A stretch of 64,000 nucleotides of DNA from Vibrio pacinii DSM 19139 (GTDB lineage Bacteria > Pseudomonadota > Gammaproteobacteria > Enterobacterales > Vibrionaceae): NCBI RefSeq assembly GCF_000711795.1, contig NZ_JONH01000002.1, forward strand, positions 62,001-126,000. The letters are read 5' to 3'. Under the pieces are notes generated by a model, which did no database searches, had not been told where the DNA came from, and worked only from the letters and a program-made list of their open reading frames with translations. Positions 20,619-31,638 of this stretch are shown one piece after another. Both the position numbers and the translations under genes were made by a program. The stretch's first letter is position 1. Each line of letters starts with the position of its first letter.

Positions 20619-21467
20619 CTACTCGACTATTCCTCTTATCCGCACGTTTCGCCTTCTTAACATCTCCAACGTAAGCAACAGCAATACCGACATCAAGATA
20701 AGTAAACTCGCTACAGCCAAAATAGTTGGGCTGATTTGCTCTCTTATCCCAGACCACATTTGCCTTGGCACTGTTCGTTGCTCAGTACCTGTAATAAATA
20801 GCGCGACAACGACTTCATCAAATGAGGTACCAAATGCAAACAAACCTCCAGAAATCATGCCTGGACGAATTAAAGGGAAAGTAACATGACGGAAGGTATA
20901 AACAGGGTTTGCGCCTAGGCTATACGCTGCGCGCACCAAACTTTGGTCAAAGCCGCTTAATGTCGCAGTAACTGTTATAACAACGAATGGTGTACCCAAA
21001 GCCGCGTGAGCGAGAATAATCCCTACGAAGGTTTGCGACAATTCAAGTCGGGTGTAAAAGAAATACATCGCGGCGGCTGAAATAATCACAGGTACTATCA
21101 TTGGGGAAATGAGCAAAGCCATAATGGCATTCCGCATTGGCAGTTTACTGGACGATAACCCCATCGCCGCCAACGTGCCTAAAAATGTCGCGACTAATGT
21201 CGCTGCTAACGCAATTATCGTACTGTTCTTTAAGGCGTTTAACCACTGGCTGTTAGAGAACATATCCTGATACCAACGTACAGAATAGGCATCAGGGTCT
21301 AAGCTCAGCATTCCTTCTGTAAAGGTAAAATATGGTGTGGCATTAAAAGATAAAGGTATGATGATTAAAATGGGTGCAATTAAAAAGAAAAATACCAAAC
21401 TACAAAGTGTCAGGTAAGCGTAATAAGCCATTCGCTCCCCTCTAGTGCAATATGCAGGTAAAGCCAT
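20619..21467 (-). CDS. ABC transporter permease, PotC-like
   Basis: A 282-residue inner-membrane permease of the spermidine/putrescine/opine family. It has about six helices and the ATPase-contact loop RAAYSLGANPVYTFRHVTFP (the EAA motif). It starts two bases after the PotB-like gene's stop. In E. coli this family carries polyamines, but relatives are wired into many amino acid and betaine pathways. Its place in a hydroxyproline cluster suggests uptake of hydroxyproline, proline or a related compound, which is inference. Last gene of the operon before a strong terminator. Confidence 0.9.
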   Translation of the reverse strand: MALPAYCTRGERMAYYAYLTLCSLVFFFLIAPILIIIPLSFNATPYFTFTEGMLSLDPDAYSVRWYQDMFSNSQWLNALKNSTIIALAATLVATFLGTLAAMGLSSSKLPMRNAIMALLISPMIVPVIISAAAMYFFYTRLELSQTFVGIILAHAALGTPFVVITVTATLSGFDQSLVRAAYSLGANPVYTFRHVTFPLIRPGMISGGLFAFGTSFDEVVVALFITGTEQRTVPRQMWSGIREQISPTILAVASLLILMSVLLLLTLEMLRRRNVRIRGIVE

Positions 21468-21469
21468 AA

Positions 21470-22777
21470 CTAACCTCCAACCTTGATATTATTGATTCCA
21501 ACGACTCGATTAAACAGATAAAACAGCCCCAATACCACAGCTAACAACAAACCGCCTAGCGCCGCAGCCATCCCCCAATTCAAAGAGGTTTGCATATGAT
21601 AAGCAATCATATTTGAAATCATTTGCCCACTTCTTCCTCCAACCAAAGCAGGAGTGATGTAAAAACCTATAGACAAGATAAATGTCAACAACGCGCCAGC
21701 ACCAATTCCCGGTATTGTGAGGGGCATGTAAACCTTAATAAAAGCAATACTAGGTGTCGCGCCAAGAGAGCAAGCCGCCCGAAAATATGTAGGGCTGATT
21801 CCTTTCATTACGCTATAAATAGGTAAAATCATGAATGGCAAAAGGATGTGGACCATGGCGACAATGGTACCGAAAGTATTGTGCATCATTTGAATCCTTT
21901 CTGTACTTAGCCCTAGCCACAGAATCAGATCATTAACAACACCTTGGTTTTGTAACAACACAATCCAAGATGTGGTTCTTACAAGAAGTGACGTCCAAAA
22001 TGGCAGCAACACCACTATCAACAACAAATTGGCTTGTTTGTCTGGCAGGTTAGCCAATAGGTAGGCCACGGGGTAAGCCATCGCTAGGCAAATCACAGTA
22101 ATAGCCAGCGACATTCCAAAGGTTTTTGAAAACAGATCGACGTACACTTGACGAGTATCGGGCTGCTGGGCAACTTTCCCTTGGTCGTCAAACCTCATAT
22201 CTAGCGCAGCTAAATAATAGCTCAATGTATAAGAGCCACTTAGGTTCTTAATCGCCGCCCAATACTTAGGCTGTGCCCAGCGTTTATCCAACGTCGATAA
22301 CTCTACTGGCCGCTGTGTCTTGGTGAGCGCGGTATCATTAATCGCGACGCTATCCAATTTTGCCAGTTTTCGACCTGTTTTCATAAGCAGGCTACGCATT
22401 CCCGACACTTCAATGTTAAGTCTACTCGCCAACTTGGGGAGGGTTTTGTCTTGGTACCTTTCTAATAATTCTTGCGCGAGTACTTGCTGAGTAGCTGCAT
22501 CTGGCAGACCTTGGAAATTCCATTTTTTTATCGCAACGACCGTTTGTGGGAAGCCCTTAGGGACGGCATTGTTATCTACGCTCCGATAAAGCATTTCAAT
22601 AATAGGAAAGGCGAAGGTTAAACAGATAAACGCGACCAAAGGCAACACCAATAATAGTGCTCGTTTTTGTTTTCGACGTTCCGCTCGAGCCAACTGTGCT
22701 TTTAAATCGCCATTTTTTTTGTTGATTTTTTTCTGAAGTGATACCACAGATCCAAGCCAAGTAAGTTCCCTACTCAT
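21470..22777 (-). CDS. ABC transporter permease, PotB-like, long form
   Basis: A 435-residue permease, about 150 residues longer than E. coli PotB. A charged N-terminal segment (residues ~14-38) leads to the first helix (ALLLVLPLVAFICLTFAFPI). A ~150-residue soluble insertion then precedes the five-helix core with the EAA-type loop RAACSLGATPSIAFIKVYMP. Such insertions occur in the 'putrescine-like' permeases of amino acid clusters. It overlaps the ATPase gene by four bases and is two bases from the partner permease. Together they form a heterodimeric channel. Confidence 0.9.
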   Translation of the reverse strand: MSRELTWLGSVVSLQKKINKKNGDLKAQLARAERRKQKRALLLVLPLVAFICLTFAFPIIEMLYRSVDNNAVPKGFPQTVVAIKKWNFQGLPDAATQQVLAQELLERYQDKTLPKLASRLNIEVSGMRSLLMKTGRKLAKLDSVAINDTALTKTQRPVELSTLDKRWAQPKYWAAIKNLSGSYTLSYYLAALDMRFDDQGKVAQQPDTRQVYVDLFSKTFGMSLAITVICLAMAYPVAYLLANLPDKQANLLLIVVLLPFWTSLLVRTTSWIVLLQNQGVVNDLILWLGLSTERIQMMHNTFGTIVAMVHILLPFMILPIYSVMKGISPTYFRAACSLGATPSIAFIKVYMPLTIPGIGAGALLTFILSIGFYITPALVGGRSGQMISNMIAYHMQTSLNWGMAAALGGLLLAVVLGLFYLFNRVVGINNIKVGG

Positions 22778-23943
22778 ACTTCCACTCCCTGCTTATTAGT
22801 GTCTCGGTCAACAACACTTATTACCGCTTGTGGCTCTGGTGTTAAGAGAAGCGTCGAGTCAAGGGCATGACAATCGCCGCGATGCCAACCGATATTGCAC
22901 TTCGCGCCCAATTTTAGTGGCTGGATATCTCGACTATCGTTCGGTACTTTGACGATCAAATCACCTATGTCTTTTACCGACACAACTAATCGATGATGAT
23001 CTCCGTGATAAATCATTTCGCGCACATGACCTATGAACACGTTCTCGCATTGTTCTTGTATTGGTGAAAGGGTGATTTTTTCAGGACGAATCGATAATGT
23101 AGTCGCATCCCCTGCAGTACTCACGGCGACAGGTTTAGCGATAACGCTTTGCTGCCCTACCGTTACAGCACAATGTGTCGCATGAGTATCACTGACCAAA
23201 CCGTGAATTTGATTATTTTCACCGATAAACTGAGCAACAAAAGCATTACTTGGTGATTCGTATAATTCTGTTGGGGTCGCTAGTTGCTGCACCGTACCAT
23301 TGTTAAACACAGCAATACGGTCAGACATGGTTAAAGCTTCATCTTGATCGTGAGTGACATACAATATTGTGATTCCAAGCTTCTCATGGAGGTGTTTAAT
23401 TTCCATCTGCATTTGTTCACGTAGCTGCTTGTCAAGTGCTCCTAACGGCTCATCCATCAAAACCAATTTAGGTTCAAACACCAAAGCTCTGGCTAATGCT
23501 ACTCGTTGTTGTTGCCCTCCCGAAAGCTGTTTAGGATAACGAGACGCCACTTGCGTTAGCTCAACCATATCCAAAGCCGCCATGACTTTTTGCTCAACCT
23601 CTTGTTGACTTAATTGACGAACCTTGAGGGGGAAGGCGAGATTCTCGGCTATCGTCATATGTGGAAACAAAGCATAGTTTTGAAATACCATCCCAATATC
23701 ACGCTTATGCGGCGCCAAATTATTAACGGGGACCCCATCGATGAAAATCTCACCACGAGTTGCCGTCTCAAACCCTGCAAGTATCATTAAACACGTGGTT
23801 TTACCTGATCCTGATGGCCCAAGCATTGTAACGAACTCTCCCGGTGCGATGGCTAGATTGAAATCTTTTACTACCAAATTTTCACCATCATAAGTTTTTT
23901 GCACGTGTTGAAATTTCACGTATTCCTTGTTGCTTTTGTTCAT
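22774..23943 (-). CDS. ABC transporter ATP-binding protein, PotA-like
   Basis: A 389-residue ATPase: Walker A (LGPSGSGKTTC), Q-loop, signature LSGGQQQRVALARAL, Walker B LVLMDEPLGALD and the H-loop histidine in VTHDQDEAL. A C-terminal TOBE-type regulatory domain follows (SIRPEKITLSP). I start at 23943 because GGGA precedes that ATG at good spacing; an in-frame ATG at 23964 has none. It is first in the three-gene operon. A terminator upstream (24095-24131) separates it from the deaminase gene, so the operon needs its own promoter. Confidence 0.93.
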   Translation of the reverse strand: MNKSNKEYVKFQHVQKTYDGENLVVKDFNLAIAPGEFVTMLGPSGSGKTTCLMILAGFETATRGEIFIDGVPVNNLAPHKRDIGMVFQNYALFPHMTIAENLAFPLKVRQLSQQEVEQKVMAALDMVELTQVASRYPKQLSGGQQQRVALARALVFEPKLVLMDEPLGALDKQLREQMQMEIKHLHEKLGITILYVTHDQDEALTMSDRIAVFNNGTVQQLATPTELYESPSNAFVAQFIGENNQIHGLVSDTHATHCAVTVGQQSVIAKPVAVSTAGDATTLSIRPEKITLSPIQEQCENVFIGHVREMIYHGDHHRLVVSVKDIGDLIVKVPNDSRDIQPLKLGAKCNIGWHRGDCHALDSTLLLTPEPQAVISVVDRDTNKQGVEV

Positions 23944-24094
23944 GTGTCGTCCCTTTTTCGTCACTTAATTAAGCAAGCCGATCCGGATAAATAAACCTAA
24001 TTGAGATTCCCTTGAGTCAGTCTTCCCACAACAATTAGTCAAAACGGTCGTGTTACCTGTTTAATAATGTGAATTCAATTTTTATGATTGGTAT

Positions 24095-24131
24095 AAAAAA
24101 ATTAAAGAGGCGCATATTGCCGTCGCCTCTT
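24095..24131 (-). terminator. Rho-independent terminator of the DapA-like gene
   Basis: AAGAGGCG and CGCCTCTT form an 8-bp stem around an 11-nt loop, followed on the minus strand by TAATTTTTTT. It lies about 65 bases after the deaminase stop codon and before the PotA-like gene. Confidence 0.85.
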
Positions 24132-24194
24132 CAACCGCGCTGTTGCCGAGTTCGAATAACAGCGGACTTAAATAACTTAGCTAAGATGATTCAA

Positions 24195-25109
24195 TTACAG
24201 ATTGTATTTCGACAAATCCGGTCGAGTTGCAATGGCTTGTTCTACCATTGTAATAACTTGTGAACGCGCTTCACCTTTGAGGTTTTGACGTGGTTCACGT
24301 ACCTGCTCCGAGCCTCGACCACAAACCTGCTCTGCAAGCTTGATACACTGAACTAATGTCGGAATCGTATCTAACCGTAGCAGCGGTAAGAACCAGCGGT
24401 AAATTTCAAGAGCTTCTGCGTATCGACCTTGACTTGCAAGCTTATAAATCGCGACAGATTCTGCGGGAAACGCATTCGTCAGACCCGAGATCCACCCTGT
24501 CGCACCTAACATTAAAGATTCCAAAGCAATATCGTCGACACCACTAAACACAGTAAAACGGTCATCAAAGCGGTTGTATAGCTCTGTAATGCGGCGAGTA
24601 TCTGTGGTCGACTCTTTAACTGCGACGATATTTTCAAATTCCGCCAGTTGGCTCATAATTTCAAGGTTTACATCTACACCGTAAGAAACAGGGTTGTTGT
24701 AAATCATGATTGGCATATCTGGAGTAGCATTGGCCAGTGCTCTGTAATAGTCCACGGTTTCAGTGTCGGATGTGCGATACACCATAGGCGGCATCACCAT
24801 ACATCCGTCAATACCTATTTTGTTCGCATCTTGCATGTAATTGACAGCCGCTGAAGTAATGGATTCCGCCGTCCCCGCAATTAAAGGTACCCGCCCAGAA
24901 ACTACTTCGTGCGCCGCTTTAAGCACTTGACGCTTTTCTTCCGGATAAAGAGCGCAGTTTTCACCGACAGTACCAAGACATATGATTCCGTTAACACCAT
25001 CATTTATTTGGTTATCAATTACTGTTTGAGTCGCATCTAAATCAATGGTTTGGTCTGAGCGAAACTGTGTGCTCACTGCTGGGTATACACCTTTCCAATC
25101 TACTTTCAT
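24195..25109 (-). CDS. DapA-family lyase, probable 1-pyrroline-4-hydroxy-2-carboxylate deaminase
   Basis: A 304-residue TIM-barrel enzyme of the dihydrodipicolinate synthase/N-acetylneuraminate lyase family. It carries the Schiff-base lysine K165 (VAVKES), the catalytic tyrosine Y137 (MIYNNP) and the GTVGEN loop. In hydroxyproline clusters this family deaminates 1-pyrroline-4-hydroxy-2-carboxylate to 2-oxoglutarate semialdehyde. The neighbouring epimerase, FAD dehydrogenase and semialdehyde dehydrogenase strongly favour that role over lysine synthesis. An operator-like site (25130-25141) precedes it and a terminator follows, so it can be transcribed alone. Specificity is inferred from context. 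Confidence 0.88.
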   Translation of the reverse strand: MKVDWKGVYPAVSTQFRSDQTIDLDATQTVIDNQINDGVNGIICLGTVGENCALYPEEKRQVLKAAHEVVSGRVPLIAGTAESITSAAVNYMQDANKIGIDGCMVMPPMVYRTSDTETVDYYRALANATPDMPIMIYNNPVSYGVDVNLEIMSQLAEFENIVAVKESTTDTRRITELYNRFDDRFTVFSGVDDIALESLMLGATGWISGLTNAFPAESVAIYKLASQGRYAEALEIYRWFLPLLRLDTIPTLVQCIKLAEQVCGRGSEQVREPRQNLKGEARSQVITMVEQAIATRPDLSKYNL

Positions 25110-25129
25110 CGGTAACTTTCCTTTTGTAT

Positions 25130-25141
25130 ATTGTATGCAAT
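25130..25141 (-). promoter_or_regulatory. Operator-like palindrome upstream of the DapA-like gene
   Basis: ATTGTATGCAAT, a near-perfect 12-bp palindrome, lies 20 bases before the start codon and is preceded by GTAT. It is one of five related sites in this locus, in which GTATATTGTATAAAATATAC is the extended consensus. They probably bind the GntR/FCD regulator encoded at 31639. Confidence 0.55.
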
Positions 25142-25275
25142 TTATTTTGCGATAAAAAACTCAGCAATTAACACTGTTCAAGCTGAGGTATTACGGAGTT
25201 TATAAAACTCGCTATTTTCAAAGCGCGCTATTGGAAATAATGTGCTTTTAAAAATAGACTTGTATAACAATATTC

Positions 25276-26244
25276 TTACTGTTGTTGTGAATAATTGAAT
25301 AAGACATGTTGTACGGCGATTAAATCTGCTAATGCACTACCGACTGACTTATACAAGGTAATAGCATCAGCACACTTTCTTCCGCTATTTCGAGCAGCGC
25401 ACAAGTCGGGTAACTCGCCTTGAATCTGTTCTTGCTTGAAGACGTTTTCCGCGATTGGGATCAACAGATCGCCTGCTTCTGCTAACACATTAATTTTGCT
25501 ATCAACATATACCTGAGAGCGCTGAACAAGTTCGCTATCACATTCGCGCTTATCTTTATCGTGATTGCCGATCAAATCGATATGAGTCCCCTCCATAACA
25601 CTTGCGCTAGAAAAAAGAGCGGAAGTCGCACCAGTCACACAAGAGACAATATCGGCATCAGAAACTGCTTGGTCTATATCCATGGTCACTTCCACCGTAT
25701 ATTGTCGATCAACGGGTAAGTTTTGATATTCCTTGCCAGAGATAATCGCGTCAACACAGCGCTTTGCTTTCTGCACATCTCTTCCCCATACAACGACCTT
25801 GGTTAAAGGCCTTACTGCGGCGTACGCCCAAGCGATATAGGGTGCTAAGTTTCCCGTTCCGCAGATCAGTAACTGTTGAGAGTCACGGCGCGATAGATAA
25901 TCAGCAGCTAACGCGGATGCGGCCGCTGTTCGCCAATAAGTCAGCACCTTTCCATCAAGTAAAGCTAAAGGTTCGCCATTACGGCGGTCAAACGCCAATA
26001 TCTTAGATGCCAGACTATCTTTTTCCTCAAGATGATTTTCAGGAAAATATGTAAACGCTTTTACCGTAATTAAATGTTCATTCCATGCGGGCAGTAAAGC
26101 AAATGCCTCATAGCCCGATTCGGCCAATGGCATCACTCGACGCTGCGGAGTGGTGGCCGGAATCTGGTAACTGGCACGCATAGTATGAATAAGCCCATCC
26201 ATCGTTAAGCAATCAACAATTTGCTTGGCATCTAAATTCAACAT
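25276..26244 (-). CDS. Ornithine cyclodeaminase/mu-crystallin family protein, probable 1-pyrroline-2-carboxylate reductase
   Basis: A 322-residue NAD(P)-binding protein. The Rossmann fold shows LLICGTGNLAPYIAWAYAAV and a VVWGRD strand end. The N-terminal dimerisation region contains KAFTYFPEN, and a substrate-site region contains DLIGNHDKDKRE. In hydroxyproline clusters this family (LhpI type) reduces 1-pyrroline-2-carboxylate to L-proline. No 3-hydroxyproline dehydratase lies nearby, so here it may recover L-proline from pyrroline made when the FAD enzyme oxidises D-proline. I start at 26244, where AGGAG lies ~11 bases upstream; a start at 26283 has no site. A hairpin separates it from the binding-protein gene upstream. 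Confidence 0.82.
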   Translation of the reverse strand: MLNLDAKQIVDCLTMDGLIHTMRASYQIPATTPQRRVMPLAESGYEAFALLPAWNEHLITVKAFTYFPENHLEEKDSLASKILAFDRRNGEPLALLDGKVLTYWRTAAASALAADYLSRRDSQQLLICGTGNLAPYIAWAYAAVRPLTKVVVWGRDVQKAKRCVDAIISGKEYQNLPVDRQYTVEVTMDIDQAVSDADIVSCVTGATSALFSSASVMEGTHIDLIGNHDKDKRECDSELVQRSQVYVDSKINVLAEAGDLLIPIAENVFKQEQIQGELPDLCAARNSGRKCADAITLYKSVGSALADLIAVQHVLFNYSQQQ

Positions 26245-26300
26245 TATCTCTGTCTCTCCTACTGCAAGGTCATTTCGTTTCATCAGTAAGTATCAAATCG

Positions 26301-26332
26301 CCCCAAAGCAAAAGTTTGATTCTTCTTTGGGG
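26301..26332 (-). other. Intercistronic hairpin after the binding-protein gene
   Basis: CCCCAAAG and CTTTGGGG form an 8-bp stem around a 16-nt loop, 16 bases after the binding-protein stop. There is no strong T-run, so it looks more like a partial attenuator or mRNA-stabilising hairpin of the sort that keeps binding-protein levels above those of downstream genes. Confidence 0.5.
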
Positions 26333-26348
26333 ACGTTTAAGATCATGG

Positions 26349-27422
26349 TTAATTCAACAGCCAAGTATTGAATTCTTCATTAAGTTCATCGGCATAATCC
26401 GACCACCAAGCGTCATCAATTAAGAAGGCCGTTTTAAAGTTGTTTGGTGCGGTTGGCAGGCTCGCTAAGATTCTAGGACTAATTTGAGCAGATGAAGATT
26501 TACGAGTAGGACCATAAGCAACGTACTTAGCTTGATCTGCTAGCGGTTTTGTTCCTGAAGAGAACTTAATAAAGTCCAACGCTAGTTTCGTGTTAGGACT
26601 CCCCTTAGGAATTGCCCAACCATTCATGTAACCCAACTGGTAATCCCAAATGATACGAAACGGTTGGCCCTCCTCAGTGGTCGCACTGTGTATACGACCA
26701 TTAAACGCTGACGCCATCACTACCTCTTTATCCGCCAACATTTGTGGTGGCTGTGCGCCAGTTGTCCACCAAATGACTTGAGACTTGATGGTGTCGAGTT
26801 TCTCAAATGCGCGATGACGACCTTCTGTTGTTTCTAACATGTCGTAAACTTGCTCTGGTTTAACACCATCGGCAATCAGTGCCCACTCTAGATTACCTTG
26901 GGGCATTTTTTGCAGCGCACGACGGCCAGGAAATGCCTCCAAGTCAAATAGATCAACAAGTTTGCTTGGCTGCGTTTTTCCTTTAAAGGCATCATCATTT
27001 ACCGTCAGTACTGTAGAAACCACAATCGTGTTCACTGCACACTCATGGATTGCTCCATCGATGAAATCATCTTTTGCGGGTGTACCATCCGCCCCTGCAG
27101 GAAGAATGCTTGGATCTAATGGTTCAAGTAATCCTTCTGCACAACCACGAACAATATCGGGCTTGTCTAGTGATACTAAATCCCATCGCACTTTATTGGC
27201 TTCAACCTGTGCTTTAATCTCCGCAAGACCACCACTGAAATCTTCTGAAATCAGTTCAACACCAGATTCCGCAGTAAATGGTTTATGGTAAGCCTCTACC
27301 TGGCTTTTCGTAAATGCGCCTCCCCAAGACACAACGGTTAATTTATCTTCAGCGTTGGCAGCTGTTCCAAATAACATTCCTGAAACCAATAATGTTAGTG
27401 GCGCGATTGTCATTCTTGACAT
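26349..27422 (-). CDS. Periplasmic solute-binding protein, PotD-like
   Basis: A 357-residue periplasmic protein with a signal peptide of ~24 residues (start MSRMTIAPLTLLVSGMLFGT, cleavage after AANA). The mature part begins EDKLTVVSWGGAFTKSQVEA, typical of the PotD/PotF-like family, and includes WWTTGAQPPQML and DYQLGYMNGWAIPKGSPN. It probably delivers its ligand to the PotABC-like transporter at 20619-23943, though two enzyme genes lie between. An operator-like site is 95 bases upstream. The ligand may be hydroxyproline or a related imino acid; that is inferred from context. Confidence 0.88.
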   Translation of the reverse strand: MSRMTIAPLTLLVSGMLFGTAANAEDKLTVVSWGGAFTKSQVEAYHKPFTAESGVELISEDFSGGLAEIKAQVEANKVRWDLVSLDKPDIVRGCAEGLLEPLDPSILPAGADGTPAKDDFIDGAIHECAVNTIVVSTVLTVNDDAFKGKTQPSKLVDLFDLEAFPGRRALQKMPQGNLEWALIADGVKPEQVYDMLETTEGRHRAFEKLDTIKSQVIWWTTGAQPPQMLADKEVVMASAFNGRIHSATTEEGQPFRIIWDYQLGYMNGWAIPKGSPNTKLALDFIKFSSGTKPLADQAKYVAYGPTRKSSSAQISPRILASLPTAPNNFKTAFLIDDAWWSDYADELNEEFNTWLLN

Positions 27423-27516
27423 GGTGTGTAGCTCCTTTTGTTGGTTTTCGAGTGTATCTGAATACTGCTTTAGATACCCTTTTGGTTAACTTTTTATTAA
27501 CATAATACGACTGTAT

Positions 27517-27528
27517 ATTTTATACAAT
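27517..27528 (-). promoter_or_regulatory. Operator-like palindrome upstream of the binding-protein gene
   Basis: ATTTTATACAAT here is part of GTATATTTTATACAAT (27513-27528), the exact 16-base reverse complement of the site at 28846-28861. Two exact 16-base copies in opposite orientation, both in promoter regions of this locus, are strong evidence for a shared regulator. Confidence 0.65.
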
Positions 27529-27546
27529 ATTATATTTTAAATTTTT

Positions 27547-28812
27547 TTAGCTAAATCTCATTAAACGATAGGGAGACAAATCTATCTGTGTCTCATCGCC
27601 ATTAACCATCTTGGTGATCAATTCAGCCGTAATGGCCGCCTGTGTAAGCCCAAGGTGCTGATGACCAAATGCGAACAATATTCTACCCTTTTCAGTTTGA
27701 TCGATTACTGGCAATGAATCTGGCAGTGACGGGCGATTTCCCATCCACTTCTCACCAAAGTCATCGTCAGAAATAGGCTCACTGAGTAGACCGTTCGCCA
27801 GTTCCTTTAGCATACTTGCTCGTTTCATATTTGGAGGCGAATCTATTGCCGCATACTCCACTGTGCCCGCCAGTCTTAAGCCACTTTTCATTGGTGTCAT
27901 GATGAACTTTCTGTCAGCAGAACTGACTGGGAAAGGCAAAAATTCACGGTTTTTTGTCACCATTAAGTGATAGCCGCGCTCCGCTTGCAACGGCACTTTT
28001 ATGTTCATTATCCTTTTAATTAATGGTACTGATTGTGCGCCTGTTGCTAACACGGCTTTATCAAAGCCATATTCAGCCTTATCGGTAACAACAACGCTTC
28101 TACTTACTTTTTCCTGCACATTTTCAACCTTCTCTTCTCGCCATTTTCCACCACAACTCAAAAACGCAGACTTCAGCTCAAGGCACATTTCATAAGGATC
28201 TGAGGTGTGAGATGTATCAGGGAAGAACACACCGAACTTAACTGAATTTGCTAGGTTAGGCATTCGACTTTTCAGTTGCTCTTTGTGCCAAACTTCCCAG
28301 CTCACACCATTATTTGTCATTGCATTCAGTGTCGATTGATAACGCTCAAAGAGTTGCTCATTTTCAAACACCAACAAGGAGCCTGTAGAACTAATTAGAT
28401 GGCTAAGCTCAACATCATCTAATAACTTTTTCCAGCTTCCCATAGCACGGCTATTCAATTTAGTCAGAGCTTGAGTTGCGTGAGTTGTTGGTTTGTATCT
28501 AGCCTTTGACAAGAAGCGCAACATCCAATTAGCCGTCTTGTGCAGATCTCTAAATCGTATCGAAACAGGGCTATTCGGTGAGAGTAGCATTTTAGGCAAT
28601 TGAGGAATTAAGCCAGGGTTAGCCAATGGAAATATTTGTTCCGTAGCAAAGTGGCCAGCATTCCCTCTAGAACATTTTGAACCAGCGCCAGAAGGGTCAA
28701 ATACGGTCACTTGATAGCCTTCTAATTGCAGTTTCAACGCCGAGCACAATCCAATTATGCCCGCGCCTACTACGGCTACCGAACAGCCCTTTGATGACTT
28801 TTCAATCAACAT
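27547..28812 (-). CDS. FAD-dependent D-amino acid dehydrogenase, probable D-hydroxyproline dehydrogenase
   Basis: A 421-residue flavoprotein of the DadA/DAO family. The ADP-binding motif VGAGIIGLCSALKLQLEGY sits near residues 15-35, with the ribose-binding acidic end VTVFDP. The C-terminal FAD segment contains RILFAFGHQHLGLTQA. In hydroxyproline degradation such enzymes oxidise cis-4-hydroxy-D-proline to 1-pyrroline-4-hydroxy-2-carboxylate, passing electrons to the respiratory chain. It is divergent from the epimerase gene, which makes its presumed substrate, across a 112-base region with one operator-like site. Stereospecificity and acceptor are inferred. Confidence 0.88.
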   Translation of the reverse strand: MLIEKSSKGCSVAVVGAGIIGLCSALKLQLEGYQVTVFDPSGAGSKCSRGNAGHFATEQIFPLANPGLIPQLPKMLLSPNSPVSIRFRDLHKTANWMLRFLSKARYKPTTHATQALTKLNSRAMGSWKKLLDDVELSHLISSTGSLLVFENEQLFERYQSTLNAMTNNGVSWEVWHKEQLKSRMPNLANSVKFGVFFPDTSHTSDPYEMCLELKSAFLSCGGKWREEKVENVQEKVSRSVVVTDKAEYGFDKAVLATGAQSVPLIKRIMNIKVPLQAERGYHLMVTKNREFLPFPVSSADRKFIMTPMKSGLRLAGTVEYAAIDSPPNMKRASMLKELANGLLSEPISDDDFGEKWMGNRPSLPDSLPVIDQTEKGRILFAFGHQHLGLTQAAITAELITKMVNGDETQIDLSPYRLMRFS

Positions 28813-28845
28813 TTGTTTTGCTCCTCATCACACTTCATTAACAAA

Positions 28846-28861
28846 ATTGTATAAAATATAC
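28846..28861. promoter_or_regulatory. Operator-like site in the divergent hydroxyproline promoter region
   Basis: ATTGTATAAAATATAC lies between the divergent dehydrogenase and epimerase genes and can serve both. Its exact reverse complement occurs at 27513-27528. Confidence 0.65.
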
Positions 28862-28924
28862 TTTACACTACGTTAACATTCATTCAACCTAGTTCAATCA
28901 ATTTCTTATGCAAGGAACAAAAAA

Positions 28925-31469
<2,545 letters not shown>

Positions 31470-31510
31470 TATTGGCTATTGAATACCGTCATTTTAAATG
31501 AATAGAATAA

Positions 31511-31538
31511 AAAGGTACCAGTTGGTGCCTTTGTTTTG
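31511..31538 (+). terminator. Rho-independent terminator of the epimerase operon
   Basis: AAAGGTACCA and TGGTGCCTTT form a 10-bp stem with one G-T pair and a two-base centre, followed by TGTTTTG. It lies about 40 bases after the semialdehyde dehydrogenase stop and isolates gntR. Confidence 0.75.
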
Positions 31539-31602
31539 ATTAACACCTAAAAACACTCATCAACCAGTGGATCGAAACCTCAATCCATGGCAAAAATGGT
31601 AT

Positions 31603-31614
31603 ATTGGATAAAAT
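31603..31614 (+). promoter_or_regulatory. Operator-like site upstream of gntR
   Basis: ATTGGATAAAAT, set in GTATATTGGATAAAATAC, differs from the locus consensus at one core base. It ends 24 bases before the gntR start codon, which suggests autoregulation. Confidence 0.55.
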
Positions 31615-31638
31615 ACTCTTGTAAGCTCGGAGACCTGG

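Noticed and set aside
24195..25109. Lysine-biosynthetic dihydrodipicolinate synthase
   Set aside because: Family fold fits, but the gene lies among all other hydroxyproline enzymes and shares their operator-like site.
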